From the NCBI RefSeq assembly GCF_001403795.1, contig NZ_CXSU01000012.1:608216-672215 (forward strand): a DNA stretch of 64,000 bases. Direction: 5' to 3'. Shown here in pieces: positions 22,046 to 30,733 of the stretch. Both the position numbers and the translations under genes were made by a program. Position 1 is the stretch's first letter. Each line of letters begins with the position of its first letter. Origin of the DNA: Jannaschia donghaensis (GTDB lineage: Bacteria; Pseudomonadota; Alphaproteobacteria; Rhodobacterales; Rhodobacteraceae). The notes under the pieces are model-generated. The model was not told the origin of the DNA. It saw nothing but the letters and a program-made list of their open reading frames with translations, and searched no databases.

Positions 22046-23437
22046 ATGGCACAGGACGGCGCACGGATGGGCGGATGGTCGAAATCCAGCTGGCGGGCGA
22101 AGGCCCGCGTGCAGATGCCGGACTATCCGGATCAGGCTGCGTTGAATGCCGTGGAAGCCAAGCTGTCGCGGCATCCCCTGCTTGTGTTCGCGGGCGAAGC
22201 GCGGACCCTGCGCGAGGAGTTGGCCGCGGCCGGACGTGGCGAGGCGTTCCTGCTGCAGGGCGGCGACTGCGCCGAGAGCTTTGCCGAATTTTCATCCAAC
22301 TCCATCCGTGACACCTTCAAGGTGATGTTGCAGATGGCGATGGTTTTGACATTCGGGGCCAAGGTTCCGGTGGTGAAGGTCGGTCGGATGGCCGGGCAAT
22401 TCGCCAAGCCCCGCTCCGCCCCGACCGAGACGATCGACGGTGTGGAATTGCCCAGCTACCGCGGCGACATCATCAACGAGTTGGCCTTCACGCCGGAGGC
22501 GCGGATCCCCGATCCCGCCAAGATGCTGGAAGCCTACACGCAGGCGGCGGCGACGCTGAACCTGTTGCGCGCGTTTTCCAAGGGTGGATTCGCGGACGTG
22601 CATCAGGTGCACCAGTGGACGCTCGATTTTGCGAGCGGAGAGCGCGCGGCGCAGTACCGCGACATGGCCGACCGCATTCAGGACACGCTTGATTTCTTGA
22701 CCGCCGCCGGCCTGACGTCGGACCAGAACGCCGAGCTTTCGACGGTCGATTTCTACACCTCGCACGAGGCGCTGCTGCTGGAATACGAGGAGGCACTCTG
22801 CCGCGAGGACAGCACCCATCCCGGTGAAATGCTGGCCGGATCGGGCCATATGATCTGGATCGGCGACCGTACGCGGCAGCCCGACGGGGCGCATGTCGAG
22901 TTCTGTCGTGGGGTGGTGAATCCGATCGGGTTGAAGTGCGGCCCGACGACCACCGCCGAGGACTTGAAAGAGCTGATCGAGAAACTGAACCCCAAGAACG
23001 AAATGGGTCGCCTGACCCTGATCGCGCGTTTTGGGGCCGGCAAGGTGCAGCAGCACTTGCCGCGTCTGATCAAGCAGGTGCAGGACATGGGTGCGAACGT
23101 CGTGTGGACCTGCGACGCGATGCACGGGAACACGATCAAGTCGCCCTCGGGCTACAAAACGCGCCCGTTCGAGAGCGTTCTGGCCGAGGTGCAGGAGTTC
23201 TTTGCGGTGCACCGCGAACATGGCACCATCCCCGGCGGCGTACATTTCGAAATGACGGGTCAAGACGTAACCGAATGCACCGGCGGCGTGCGCGCGGTGA
23301 CGGATGAGGATCTTTCGGATCGCTATCACACGGCCTGCGACCCGCGTCTGAACGCGTCGCAATCGCTGGAACTGGCGTTTCTGGTGGCGGAAGAGCTGTC
23401 GTCCCTGCGCCAGGAACGGATGCGCGCCGCGTCCTGA
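22046..23437 (+). CDS. class II 3-deoxy-7-phosphoheptulonate (DAHP) synthase
   Basis: This is the first enzyme of the shikimate pathway, joining phosphoenolpyruvate and erythrose 4-phosphate. The 463-residue product is the plant-like class II type: [59 protein letters not shown] and [15 protein letters not shown] hold metal and PEP ligands. Start ATG 22046 has GAGGAG seven bases upstream; an internal ATG at 22067 would also give a family-like N-terminus. A strong terminator follows. Confidence 0.95.
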   Translation: MAQDGARMGGWSKSSWRAKARVQMPDYPDQAALNAVEAKLSRHPLLVFAGEARTLREELAAAGRGEAFLLQGGDCAESFAEFSSNSIRDTFKVMLQMAMVLTFGAKVPVVKVGRMAGQFAKPRSAPTETIDGVELPSYRGDIINELAFTPEARIPDPAKMLEAYTQAAATLNLLRAFSKGGFADVHQVHQWTLDFASGERAAQYRDMADRIQDTLDFLTAAGLTSDQNAELSTVDFYTSHEALLLEYEEALCREDSTHPGEMLAGSGHMIWIGDRTRQPDGAHVEFCRGVVNPIGLKCGPTTTAEDLKELIEKLNPKNEMGRLTLIARFGAGKVQQHLPRLIKQVQDMGANVVWTCDAMHGNTIKSPSGYKTRPFESVLAEVQEFFAVHREHGTIPGGVHFEMTGQDVTECTGGVRAVTDEDLSDRYHTACDPRLNASQSLELAFLVAEELSSLRQERMRAAS

Positions 23438-23458
23438 CCGATCTGCGGGATCGAAACG

Positions 23459-23496
23459 AAAAAGGCGACGCTCCGAATCGGAGCGTCGCCTTTTTT
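23459..23496 (+). terminator. Rho-independent terminator after DAHP synthase
   Basis: AAAAAGGCGACGCTCCG pairs perfectly with CGGAGCGTCGCCTTTTTT around an AAT loop, 21 bases past the stop. The A and T tracts make it usable from both sides, so it probably also ends the convergent PAS-protein transcript. Confidence 0.95.
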
Positions 23497-23514
23497 ACGC
23501 AATATCGACTGCCA

Positions 23515-24216
23515 TCATTTTACGACGCGAAGCCACGGCACCGGGGACGGCGCGGCATCGAAGGGCACCGGGTCTTCGGCCATGCCGGCCTGGATTTCGA
23601 CGGGCAGGTGATGATCGGTCAACCGCCGCCGGGGTAGGCTATCGGGTGCGCGTGCGCCATCGACGGGCATGACCGTCGCGTTCGTCAGTTGGAATCGCCG
23701 GGGCGGATCAGTCACGATCCGGTCGGTCACAAGAACGGCCAGCGCCTTGGTCACCTCTCCGGCGGTGTCGAGCAGCGGAAGCACCAGCATCCGCGCTGTC
23801 ACGATGCCATCCGCCCCGTCCGATATGAGGTCGAATTCCAGCGTCGCGGGCGTGGTAAACGCCTGTTCGATCAGGTCCATCGCGCGGGTCCGGTCGGCGA
23901 TGTCGAAGAACGCGCGGATCGGCAGGCCGCGCACTTCCATCCCCATCAGTTGATGCAGGACGTGACCGCCCAGGCGCACGCGCACAGTGCCCGGACGCGT
24001 GCGGTCCAGCACCATCGAATGCCCCAGGATCGTACCCATCGCCTTGGGGTCCAGCGCGGCCCGCCGCGGCAGTTCCGCGCCGTTGCGCTGCGCCGTCCAA
24101 TACCGCCAGGCCTGCTCGAGCAGGGGAGATTTGCGCATGGTCCGGAGCCCCGCGATCCCATGAAATTGTGAAGTCGGGACCGTTTTCGGCCCCCATATGT
24201 CGTCTCTGCTTGCCAT
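23515..24216 (-). CDS. PAS-domain protein (PAS_5-like)
   Basis: The 233-residue product has one PAS-like domain (roughly residues 32-165; PLLEQAWRYWTAQRN at its front and LVLPLLDTAGEVTKALAVLV at its end) and a less ordered C-terminal tail, with no kinase or output domain. Such stand-alone PAS_5 proteins are common in Rhodobacterales and Caulobacterales. A longer in-frame start at 24279 is possible; 24216 was chosen because the extension is not protein-like. It diverges from gmk, and the 202-bp gap holds a perfect CtrA-type site. Confidence 0.7.
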   Translation of the reverse strand: MASRDDIWGPKTVPTSQFHGIAGLRTMRKSPLLEQAWRYWTAQRNGAELPRRAALDPKAMGTILGHSMVLDRTRPGTVRVRLGGHVLHQLMGMEVRGLPIRAFFDIADRTRAMDLIEQAFTTPATLEFDLISDGADGIVTARMLVLPLLDTAGEVTKALAVLVTDRIVTDPPRRFQLTNATVMPVDGARAPDSLPRRRLTDHHLPVEIQAGMAEDPVPFDAAPSPVPWLRVVK

Positions 24217-24325
24217 ATACCCATTCCCGTCATCGACCCCATTCCGAACTTGGCCCGAAATGCGACCCAAACCCGCCACCTAAAGGCAGAAATAAGGCAA
24301 GCTGCCTCAAAATGCCCGTATTTCC

Positions 24326-24341
24326 TTAAACCTTGGTTAAC
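24326..24341 (+). promoter_or_regulatory. CtrA-type binding site TTAA-N7-TTAAC
   Basis: TTAA at 24326-24329, seven bases, then TTAAC at 24337-24341 matches the full CtrA recognition motif known in alphaproteobacteria. It lies 110 bp upstream of the PAS-protein start and 78 bp upstream of gmk, so either could be the target. chpT, a gene of the CtrA phosphorelay, is 1.3 kb away. Confidence 0.6.
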
Positions 24342-24418
24342 GTATCCGGGCAGACGTTCCCTTGCCCGGTGACGGGGCAGGCGGTAGGTCGATCGCGGAA
24401 AAGACCGCTGGAGGATCG

Positions 24419-25087
24419 ATGGAACGGCGCAATATGGATCAGGGGGCGCGGCGGGGCCTGGGCATCATCCTGTCGAGCCCGTCCGGGGCCGGCAAGTCGA
24501 CGATGGCGCAACGTCTGATGGCCTGGGATCCGACGCTGTCGTTCTCGGTCTCCGCGACCACGCGTGCCCCGCGCGCCGGTGAGGTCGAGGGGATGCACTA
24601 TTTCTTCACCGACCGCGACGCCTTCGGCCAGATGGTGCTCGATGGTGAAATGCTCGAGCATGCGGAGGTGTTCGACAATCATTACGGAAGCCCGCGCGCG
24701 CCCGTGGAAGCGGCGCTGGCGGCCGGTCGCGATGTCATTTTCGACATCGACTGGCAGGGCGGTCAGCAGATCCGAAACTCGTCGCTGGGCCGGGACATCG
24801 TGTCGATCTTCATCCTGCCGCCGTCGATCGCCGAGTTGGAGCGGCGGCTGCGGGGCCGGGGGCAGGACAGCGACGCGGTCATCGAAGGCCGGATGGAAAA
24901 ATCCGAGTCCGAGATCAGCCACTGGGCGGAATACGATTACGTCTTGGTAAATGACGAGCCCGATGCCTGCGAGGCGCGGTTGCGCACCATTCTGGCCGCC
25001 GAGCGCCTGCGCCGCGACCGTCAGCCGTGGCTGAGCGACTTCACGCGGGGCTTGAACGATGAATTCAGGAGGAGACAGGGCCGATGA
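24419..25087 (+). CDS. gmk: guanylate kinase
   Basis: Guanylate kinase phosphorylates GMP to GDP with ATP. The 222-residue product has the P-loop PSGAGKST at residues 21-28, [21 protein letters not shown] in the GMP-binding domain, [18 protein letters not shown], and [11 protein letters not shown]. The ATG at 24419 has GGAGG just upstream; an in-frame start at 24362 is less likely. It overlaps the carbonic-anhydrase-like gene by four bases. Confidence 0.96.
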   Translation: MERRNMDQGARRGLGIILSSPSGAGKSTMAQRLMAWDPTLSFSVSATTRAPRAGEVEGMHYFFTDRDAFGQMVLDGEMLEHAEVFDNHYGSPRAPVEAALAAGRDVIFDIDWQGGQQIRNSSLGRDIVSIFILPPSIAELERRLRGRGQDSDAVIEGRMEKSESEISHWAEYDYVLVNDEPDACEARLRTILAAERLRRDRQPWLSDFTRGLNDEFRRRQGR

Positions 25088-25602
25088 TCTATGGGTTGGA
25101 CGGAACGGAACCGACGGTCGATGCCGACGCCTGGGTGGCCCCCGATGCGAACGTCATCGGCAATGTGACGCTGGCCGCTGGGTCAAGCGTCTGGTTCGGA
25201 ACGACGATCCGGGGCGATAACGAGCCGATTGCGCTCGGTGCCAGCAGCAACGTGCAGGAAAACTGTGTGCTGCACACCGATGTGGGGTTTCCGCTGACGG
25301 TCGGGGCGAACGTTACAGTCGGCCACAAGGCGATGCTTCATGGATGCACGATTGGGGACGGTGCCTTGATCGGGATGGGCGCGACCGTCTTGAACGGTGC
25401 CGTCATCGGGGAGGGATGCCTGATCGGGGCCGGGGCGCTTATCACCGAAGGCAAGGTTATTCCGCCCGGCAGCCTGGTGATGGGGGCCCCGGGCAAGGTC
25501 GTGCGGCAGCTGGACGCGGCAGCGTTGGCCGCGCTTCTGGCGTCGGCCGAACACTACCGCCAGAATGCCGCGCGCTTTGCCAAGGGGCTGCGCGCGGTCT
25601 GA
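25084..25602 (+). CDS. gamma-carbonic anhydrase-like hexapeptide-repeat protein
   Basis: The 172-residue product is a left-handed beta-helix of hexapeptide repeats ([30 protein letters not shown]). Metal-ligand-type histidines are in [16 protein letters not shown], as in gamma-class carbonic anhydrases and YrdA/PaaY proteins. Whether it hydrates CO2 or has another role is unknown. It overlaps gmk by four bases (ATGA), so the two are co-translated. It converges on chpT with a 2-base gap. Confidence 0.85.
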   Translation: MIYGLDGTEPTVDADAWVAPDANVIGNVTLAAGSSVWFGTTIRGDNEPIALGASSNVQENCVLHTDVGFPLTVGANVTVGHKAMLHGCTIGDGALIGMGATVLNGAVIGEGCLIGAGALITEGKVIPPGSLVMGAPGKVVRQLDAAALAALLASAEHYRQNAARFAKGLRAV

Positions 25603-25604
25603 GG

Positions 25605-26234
25605 TCAGACGATCAGGCTCAGGTGCGTTTCGTCCGCGCTGACCGATACGGGGCGTCGCAACTGCCGCGTCAGCCGGGCCAGGATGCCGAACTGCACTTC
25701 CGATCCCTTCAGATCGGCCGGCAGCTTGGCACTGCCCAACGTCTGCCAAAGCGGCTCGTCTATGCGCAGGCGCTTGGCGTCGACGTGAATGACCCAAGCG
25801 GCCTCGTTGCGCACGACCTCCACTTCGGCGCCCCACGGCGTCGCGACCTCGACGCAGGTCAGGGCAAGACAGGCCAGCCGCATCTCGGCGCGGCTGCGCT
25901 CCGCCTCGTCGCGCCAGATGACGCGGGTGCGCGTCTGGCCGTACATCTCGTCCAATGTGGTGCGCATTTCGCGGGCGGTGACCAGGGCGGCGGTGCCGGG
26001 TCCGAAGGCCAGGCGGAAAAACTTGATGCGCGCCATGGCCGCGTCGAGCGATTCCCGGATCAGCGACATCTCGGCCTTGCCGTCGCCCGGCGACATTTCC
26101 AGCAGTTCCAAACCGTTGCCGACCGCACCTATGGGGTTGACGAGGTCGTGGCAAAGCCGCGATCCAAGTAGGGCGATCAGATCGGGTTCAGACTTGGGCC
26201 CATCGGCTTCCGCTTCGTCACGTCCGTCGCTCAT
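25605..26234 (-). CDS. chpT: histidine phosphotransferase ChpT
   Basis: ChpT relays phosphate from the hybrid kinase CckA to CtrA (and CpdR) in alphaproteobacteria. The 209-residue product has the phospho-acceptor helix LLGSRLCHDLVNPIGAVGNG with its His, followed by a degenerate HATPase-like C-terminal domain that lacks ATP-binding motifs, as expected. The frame continues upstream, but MSDGRDEAEADGPKS at 26234 has AAGGAG-type context and leaves only a 15-bp gap to the divergent DUF3553 gene. Confidence 0.85.
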   Translation of the reverse strand: MSDGRDEAEADGPKSEPDLIALLGSRLCHDLVNPIGAVGNGLELLEMSPGDGKAEMSLIRESLDAAMARIKFFRLAFGPGTAALVTAREMRTTLDEMYGQTRTRVIWRDEAERSRAEMRLACLALTCVEVATPWGAEVEVVRNEAAWVIHVDAKRLRIDEPLWQTLGSAKLPADLKGSEVQFGILARLTRQLRRPVSVSADETHLSLIV

Positions 26235-26249
26235 CAAGGAGCCTTTCGC

Positions 26250-26429
26250 ATGAATGATCTCAACGCTTTCCTCGAGCCCGGTATGTTGGTGCGTCATCCA
26301 ACGTCGCCCGATTGGGGCATAGGGCAGGTGCAATCGGTGATTGACGGTCGGATCACCGTCAATTTTCGGGAGGTCGGCAAACAGGTTCTGGATGGCAGTC
26401 GCGTCATGTTGGTGCCCGTATACGAGTAA
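26250..26429 (+). CDS. DUF3553-like small protein
   Basis: This 59-residue protein starts at ATG after AAGGAG. It reads MNDLNAFLEPGMLVRHPTSP, then DWGIGQVQSVIDGRITVNFR, and ends in MLVPVYE. The pattern VRHP..PDWGIGQVQS..G.ITVNF is that of the DUF3553 family of small SH3-like/CarD-like beta proteins, whose function is unknown. It diverges from chpT with only 15 bp between start codons. Confidence 0.75.
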   Translation: MNDLNAFLEPGMLVRHPTSPDWGIGQVQSVIDGRITVNFREVGKQVLDGSRVMLVPVYE

Positions 26430-26526
26430 GGTAAATGCAGTTTAACGGAGTGTTGGGCGAAAATAGTTACCAGAAGGTTGATTTCTCACAACCTAAAGAC
26501 GCAATTGATATTTTCCGCGCCTTGCG

Positions 26527-27252
26527 GTGGCAACAGACAGGTTCTATCTGCCCGAAATGCAAACCGGCCTGACCCTTTCGGTGACGCGGGACGCCGATGC
26601 AATCCGCGCGGCGCAGCGTCTGCGCCATCGTGTCTTCGTCGAGGAGATGGGGGCCGATCCCGGCGACCGGGCCGGGTTGGAGACCGACCCGCATGACGGG
26701 CAGAGCGATCATCTGATCCTGCGCGACGCGGCCCGCCCCGATCTCGGTGTCGTGGCCACGGTGCGCGTGCGCGGCGGGACGCATTACACCGAGCGGGAGT
26801 TCGACCTGTCCGTGCTGACCGCCTCGGGCCGCACCATCGCCGAGGCCGGGCGGGCCTGTCTGCACGCCGAGTATCGCGGGGGGCTGGCGGCCATGGTCCT
26901 GTTCAAAGGTCTGGGGGTGCATCTGCAGCAGCGGGGCGTGGACATCGCGGTGGGCACGGCATCCTTTCCGGGCGCGCGGATCGACGCGCATCTGCCCGCC
27001 CTGCGCCGCTTGCAGGCCGAGGCGCTGGCCCCCGCCGATCTGCGCCCCGTGGCCCGTGGTTCGGGGGCCGTCGCCATATCCGGGTCGGCCCCGAAATCCG
27101 CGATGATCGGCGTTCCGGCCTTGATCAAGACGTATCTGCGCGCCGGTGCCTTCGTCGGCGCGGGGGCTTATGTGGATCGGGCGTTCAACACGGTCGACGT
27201 CTGCATGGTGCTTGACATGGAGCGCTTGCGCCTGCCGGAGCGGGCAGGATGA
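26527..27252 (+). CDS. olsB: L-ornithine N(alpha)-acyltransferase
   Basis: OlsB transfers a 3-hydroxyacyl group from ACP to ornithine to make lyso-ornithine lipid, a phosphate-free membrane lipid. The 241-residue product has a GNAT-like N-acyltransferase fold: AIRAAQRLRHRVFVEEMGAD, GVVATVRVRGGTHYTE, FDLSVLTASGRTIAEAGRAC. The next gene encodes the second step, which supports the call. The start is GTG at 26527 with weak context; ATG at 26557 is an alternative. It overlaps olsA by four bases. Confidence 0.88.
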   Translation: MATDRFYLPEMQTGLTLSVTRDADAIRAAQRLRHRVFVEEMGADPGDRAGLETDPHDGQSDHLILRDAARPDLGVVATVRVRGGTHYTEREFDLSVLTASGRTIAEAGRACLHAEYRGGLAAMVLFKGLGVHLQQRGVDIAVGTASFPGARIDAHLPALRRLQAEALAPADLRPVARGSGAVAISGSAPKSAMIGVPALIKTYLRAGAFVGAGAYVDRAFNTVDVCMVLDMERLRLPERAG

Positions 27253-28082
27253 TCTGGGACGATGCCGCGCCGCCACCCCAGACGCGTCCCGGCCCCATGG
27301 GATGGCTGCGCGCGGTCCTGCGCGGTGCGGCGCTGATCGTGGTGGTCTTCGGGTGCCTTCTGGTTCTGATGGTCGTGCGTCTGGTGGAGCGACCCCTGCA
27401 CGGCGTGAACCGGCCCTGGACCCCTTGGATCACGCAAGGCGTTTGCATCACGGGCCTGGCGATCCTGGGCCTGCGCCGCGACGTGCGGGGCGCGGTGATG
27501 ACGGGGACGGGGGCCGTGGTCGCGAACCATGCGTCCTGGCTGGATATCTTCGTGCTCAATGCGTCCAAGCGGATCTATTTCGTCGCGAAATCCGAGGTGG
27601 CGGGCTGGCCCGGCATCGGTTGGCTGGCGCGGGCGACGGGCACGGTGTTCATCCGCCGCGATCCGCGCGAGGCGAAGGCCCAGCAGGCCGTGTTCGAGGA
27701 GCGGTTGGGCGCGGGCCATCGTCTGTTGTTCTTCCCCGAAGGCACCAGCACCGACGGTCGCCGGGTCATTGCGTTCAAGACGACCCTGTTCGCGGCCTTC
27801 CGGTCGGGTGGACTGCCCGACGACATGCAGGTGCAGCCCGTGACGTTGGCTTACCATGCCCCTGCCGGCGAACACCCTGCATTCTATGGCTGGTGGGGGG
27901 ATCAGAGCTTCGGCGCCCATATGCTGGCGATGCTGGTCGCGCCGCGCCATGGCTGCGTCGACGTGATCTATCACGAACCGCTGGTCGTGTCGGATTATGC
28001 CGACCGCAAGGCTTTGGCGCGGGCGGCGGAGGCGGCGGTGAGGCGCGGGTTCGAGGCGGCGCTGCCCGACCTGACCGACTGA
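27249..28082 (+). CDS. olsA: lyso-ornithine lipid O-acyltransferase (PlsC family)
   Basis: OlsA acylates the hydroxyl of lyso-ornithine lipid; the family also makes phosphatidic acid from lysophosphatidic acid. The 277-residue product has one or two N-terminal membrane segments (ALIVVVFGCLLVLMVVRLVE), the PlsC active site NHASWLDI (NHxxxxD) and the FFPEGTSTDG motif. It overlaps olsB by four bases, the usual olsBA order in Rhodobacterales, so ornithine-lipid synthesis is favoured over a general PlsC role. It converges on the ThiE-like gene. Confidence 0.88.
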   Translation: MIWDDAAPPPQTRPGPMGWLRAVLRGAALIVVVFGCLLVLMVVRLVERPLHGVNRPWTPWITQGVCITGLAILGLRRDVRGAVMTGTGAVVANHASWLDIFVLNASKRIYFVAKSEVAGWPGIGWLARATGTVFIRRDPREAKAQQAVFEERLGAGHRLLFFPEGTSTDGRRVIAFKTTLFAAFRSGGLPDDMQVQPVTLAYHAPAGEHPAFYGWWGDQSFGAHMLAMLVAPRHGCVDVIYHEPLVVSDYADRKALARAAEAAVRRGFEAALPDLTD

Positions 28083-28118
28083 GCCGACCGGATCGCGCGC
28101 CGTGCACCGCTCAGACGG

Positions 28119-28721
28119 TTACGTCCGAAACGGGGCCGTCAGGGCGGCCAACGCGATCGCCGGTTCGTCGTGGGACCAGATCTCTTCGCCCAGGGCGATG
28201 AAATCGGTTGCGGCCTTCAGGCTTTCGATGGTGGCCAGATCCAGCGCGCCTTCGGCCACGCAGGGCAATTCGATCATCTGGGACCACCATTGGAACAGCT
28301 CCGCCTCGGCTTGTTCACCACTGGTGGGACCGGCGGGCCCGAAGGCGACGTAATCGGCCCCCGCGTCTCCGGCGGTCATGCCATCGTGGCGCGACGTGCC
28401 GCAGAATGCCCCGATGATCGGCTCGGGTCCCCAATCGGCGCGCAGTTTGCGCAAGGGGCGCGGGTCGGTCAGGTGAACCCCGTCGAGGCCCAGCTTCTCG
28501 ACCAGGGCCGGGTGGTCGGAGATGACGATCGGCACATCGAAGCGGTGCGCCACCTCGCGTGTTGCGTCGGCGGCGCGGGTGATCCGATCCTCGTCATGGG
28601 TGGCAAGGTGCAGGCGCAGGCAGGCGACGTCGTGGACATCGAGGACCGAGGCAAGGCGGTCGGCGAAACCCGAGTCGATCTCGGGCGGCGTGACGAGGTA
28701 GATCTGCGGCATGTCGGTCAT
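28119..28721 (-). CDS. ThiE-like TIM-barrel protein, altered active site
   Basis: The 200-residue product resembles thiamine-phosphate synthase in length and in order of segments: YLVTPPEID, DGVHLTDPRPLRKLR, AFCGTSRHDGM, GADYVAFGPAGPTSG, and CVAEGALDLATIES. In true ThiE the end of the pyrophosphate site reads PTxTK and the next strand AIGGI; here they are PTSGE and AEGAL, and the usual DR(V/I)DLAxxxxADGVH box is changed. It may be a ThiE paralogue with another substrate. It diverges from trmJ by 75 bp and has no thi genes nearby. Confidence 0.7.
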   Translation of the reverse strand: MTDMPQIYLVTPPEIDSGFADRLASVLDVHDVACLRLHLATHDEDRITRAADATREVAHRFDVPIVISDHPALVEKLGLDGVHLTDPRPLRKLRADWGPEPIIGAFCGTSRHDGMTAGDAGADYVAFGPAGPTSGEQAEAELFQWWSQMIELPCVAEGALDLATIESLKAATDFIALGEEIWSHDEPAIALAALTAPFRT

Positions 28722-28796
28722 CGTGGGTCCCCCGTTTCGCCCCGGAATATCTGGGGTGCGATTGCGCCGCAAGGCGCGCCGCGCTAGGCCGCCTGC

Positions 28797-29567
28797 ATGA
28801 CCGATACCGCCCCCGAAACGCCCGCCGTCGACGGCGATCCCCGCCCGGCCTTCGTCCTTGTCCGTCCGCAGATGGGCGAGAACATCGGCGCGGCCGCGCG
28901 GTCGATGCTGAATTTCGGGCTGGAGCACATGCGCGTAACCGCGCCCCGCGACGGCTGGCCCAACGAACGGGCCGTGGCGCTGGCGTCCGGTGCGGGGCGA
29001 ATCCTGGACGATGCGATGATCTGCGACACCACGCAGGCGGCCATTGCCGATTGCAATTTCGTCTTCGCGACCACGGCACGCGACCGGGATCTGACGAAAC
29101 CGGTCTTCACGCCCGAGGCCGCGATGGCTGAAGCGGCCAGACGGGGGGCCGCGGGCCAGAAGGTCGCCGTTTTGTTCGGGCCGGAACGGACGGGGCTGGA
29201 AAATGACGACATCGTAATCGCGAACGCCATCGTTTCGGTGCCCACGAACCCGGATTTTCCGTCACTGAACCTGGCGCAATGCGTTCTGCTGATGGGGTAC
29301 GAGTGGCGGCGGACGGCGGAGATGCCCACCGCGATGGAAGTCGAACTTGCCGGCACGCAATGGGCCAGCCACGCCGAGATGGAAGCCCTGATCGCGCATT
29401 ACGAGGCGCGTCTGGATGGGGCCGGCTTCTTCTGGCCGGAGGGCAAGGCGGCCGCGATGAAGCTGACCCTGCGCAACCTTTGGAGCCGGCTGCCGCTGAC
29501 GCGCGCCGACGTTCAGGTGTTCCACGGCATGATGCGACAGATGGTGCGCTGGAAGGAACGCGGCTGA
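28797..29567 (+). CDS. trmJ: tRNA/rRNA 2'-O-methyltransferase TrmJ
   Basis: TrmJ is a SPOUT-class SAM-dependent methyltransferase that modifies position 32 of tRNAs. The 256-residue product has motif 1 VRPQMGENIGAAARSMLNFG, motif 2 VLFGPERTGLENDD and motif 3 SLNLAQCVLLMGYEW, forming the trefoil knot SAM site, and a C-terminal helical extension. The start MTDTAPETP has an extended N-terminus relative to the E. coli protein. ctaA follows on the same strand after 34 bases. Confidence 0.93.
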   Translation: MTDTAPETPAVDGDPRPAFVLVRPQMGENIGAAARSMLNFGLEHMRVTAPRDGWPNERAVALASGAGRILDDAMICDTTQAAIADCNFVFATTARDRDLTKPVFTPEAAMAEAARRGAAGQKVAVLFGPERTGLENDDIVIANAIVSVPTNPDFPSLNLAQCVLLMGYEWRRTAEMPTAMEVELAGTQWASHAEMEALIAHYEARLDGAGFFWPEGKAAAMKLTLRNLWSRLPLTRADVQVFHGMMRQMVRWKERG

Positions 29568-29601
29568 GGCACTACCTCGGGTCTGCATGAAGGGGACGAC
29601 C

Positions 29602-30732
29602 ATGGCCAAACGCGCGATATTCGAAGACGTGGCGACGACGGAACGCGCCGCCCCCACGGGCGGTGTCATCGACGGGGCGCGGCGCGGGTCGCGGGGGGCA
29701 GTGAAACGGTGGCTGATGCTGCTGTTCGCGCTGATCCTGCTGATCATTCCGGTGGGCGGCATGACGCGCCTGACGGATTCGGGCCTGTCGATCACCGAAT
29801 GGAACCTGGTCACCGGAACCGTGCCGCCCCTGTCGGAGGCCGCATGGGAATCGGAGTTCGAGAAATACCGCGCCATCCCTGAATATCAGCTGCAGAACCG
29901 CGGCATGGAGATGTCGGAGTTTAAGTTCATCTATTGGTGGGAATGGGGTCACCGGCAGTTGGGCCGCGTTATCGGTCTGGTCTTCATCGTCGGGTTTCTG
30001 GGCCTGCTGGCGATGCGAAAAATCCCGCCGGGTTGGACGCCGCGTGTCCTGATCGTGGGCGTCGGCATCGGGGCGCAGGGGGCGATCGGCTGGTGGATGG
30101 TGTCCAGCGGTCTGACCGGATCCATGCTCGACGTCGCATCGTACCGGCTGGCGACGCATCTGGGTGGGGCCTTCGCGCTGCTGTCGCTGATCGCGTGGTA
30201 CCTGCTGTCGCTGTCACGCACCTCCGGCGAGTTGATTTCGGCGCGTCGTCTGGCGGAGCCGCGTTTGATGACCATCGCCACGGTCCTGATCGGCCTGACC
30301 TTTGCGCAGATCCTGATGGGCGCGCTGGTCGCGGGGATCGACGCGGGGCGCAATTACATCGACTGGCCGTTGATGGCGGGGGGCTTTACCCCGCCGGGGA
30401 TGTGGGAGTTGGAGCCGGTCTGGCGCAACCTGTTCGAAAACGACGGGACCGTGCAATTCTTCCACCGGATGCTGGGCTATGTCCTGTTTGCCGCGATTGT
30501 CTGGGCGTTCTTCGTCGGCAAGCGGTCGGCCAATCGCAAGACGGCCGTCGTGTTTCACGGCATTCTTGCGATGGCGGTGGTCCAGATGGTGCTGGGCATC
30601 GTAACAGTCATGAATTCCAGCCCCTGGCATCTGGCTATCCTGCACCAATTCGGAGCGATCGTTCTAATTGCCCTGACGGTTCGGGCGCGGCACCGGGCCA
30701 AGTATCCGCTGCCCCAATCGGTAAGGACCTGA
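29602..30732 (+). CDS. ctaA: heme A synthase (COX15/CtaA type 2)
   Basis: CtaA oxidises the C8 methyl of heme O to the formyl group of heme A for aa3 oxidase. The 376-residue integral membrane protein has eight predicted helices and conserved His-containing helices: GGMTRLTDSGLSITEW, WWEWGHRQLGRVIG, RLATHLGGAF, FFHRMLGYVLF and AILHQFGAIVL. The ATG at 29602 has AAGGGGA upstream and was preferred over ATG at 29587. The M32 peptidase follows with one base between. Confidence 0.94.
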   Translation: MAKRAIFEDVATTERAAPTGGVIDGARRGSRGAVKRWLMLLFALILLIIPVGGMTRLTDSGLSITEWNLVTGTVPPLSEAAWESEFEKYRAIPEYQLQNRGMEMSEFKFIYWWEWGHRQLGRVIGLVFIVGFLGLLAMRKIPPGWTPRVLIVGVGIGAQGAIGWWMVSSGLTGSMLDVASYRLATHLGGAFALLSLIAWYLLSLSRTSGELISARRLAEPRLMTIATVLIGLTFAQILMGALVAGIDAGRNYIDWPLMAGGFTPPGMWELEPVWRNLFENDGTVQFFHRMLGYVLFAAIVWAFFVGKRSANRKTAVVFHGILAMAVVQMVLGIVTVMNSSPWHLAILHQFGAIVLIALTVRARHRAKYPLPQSVRT

Positions 30733-30733
30733 C

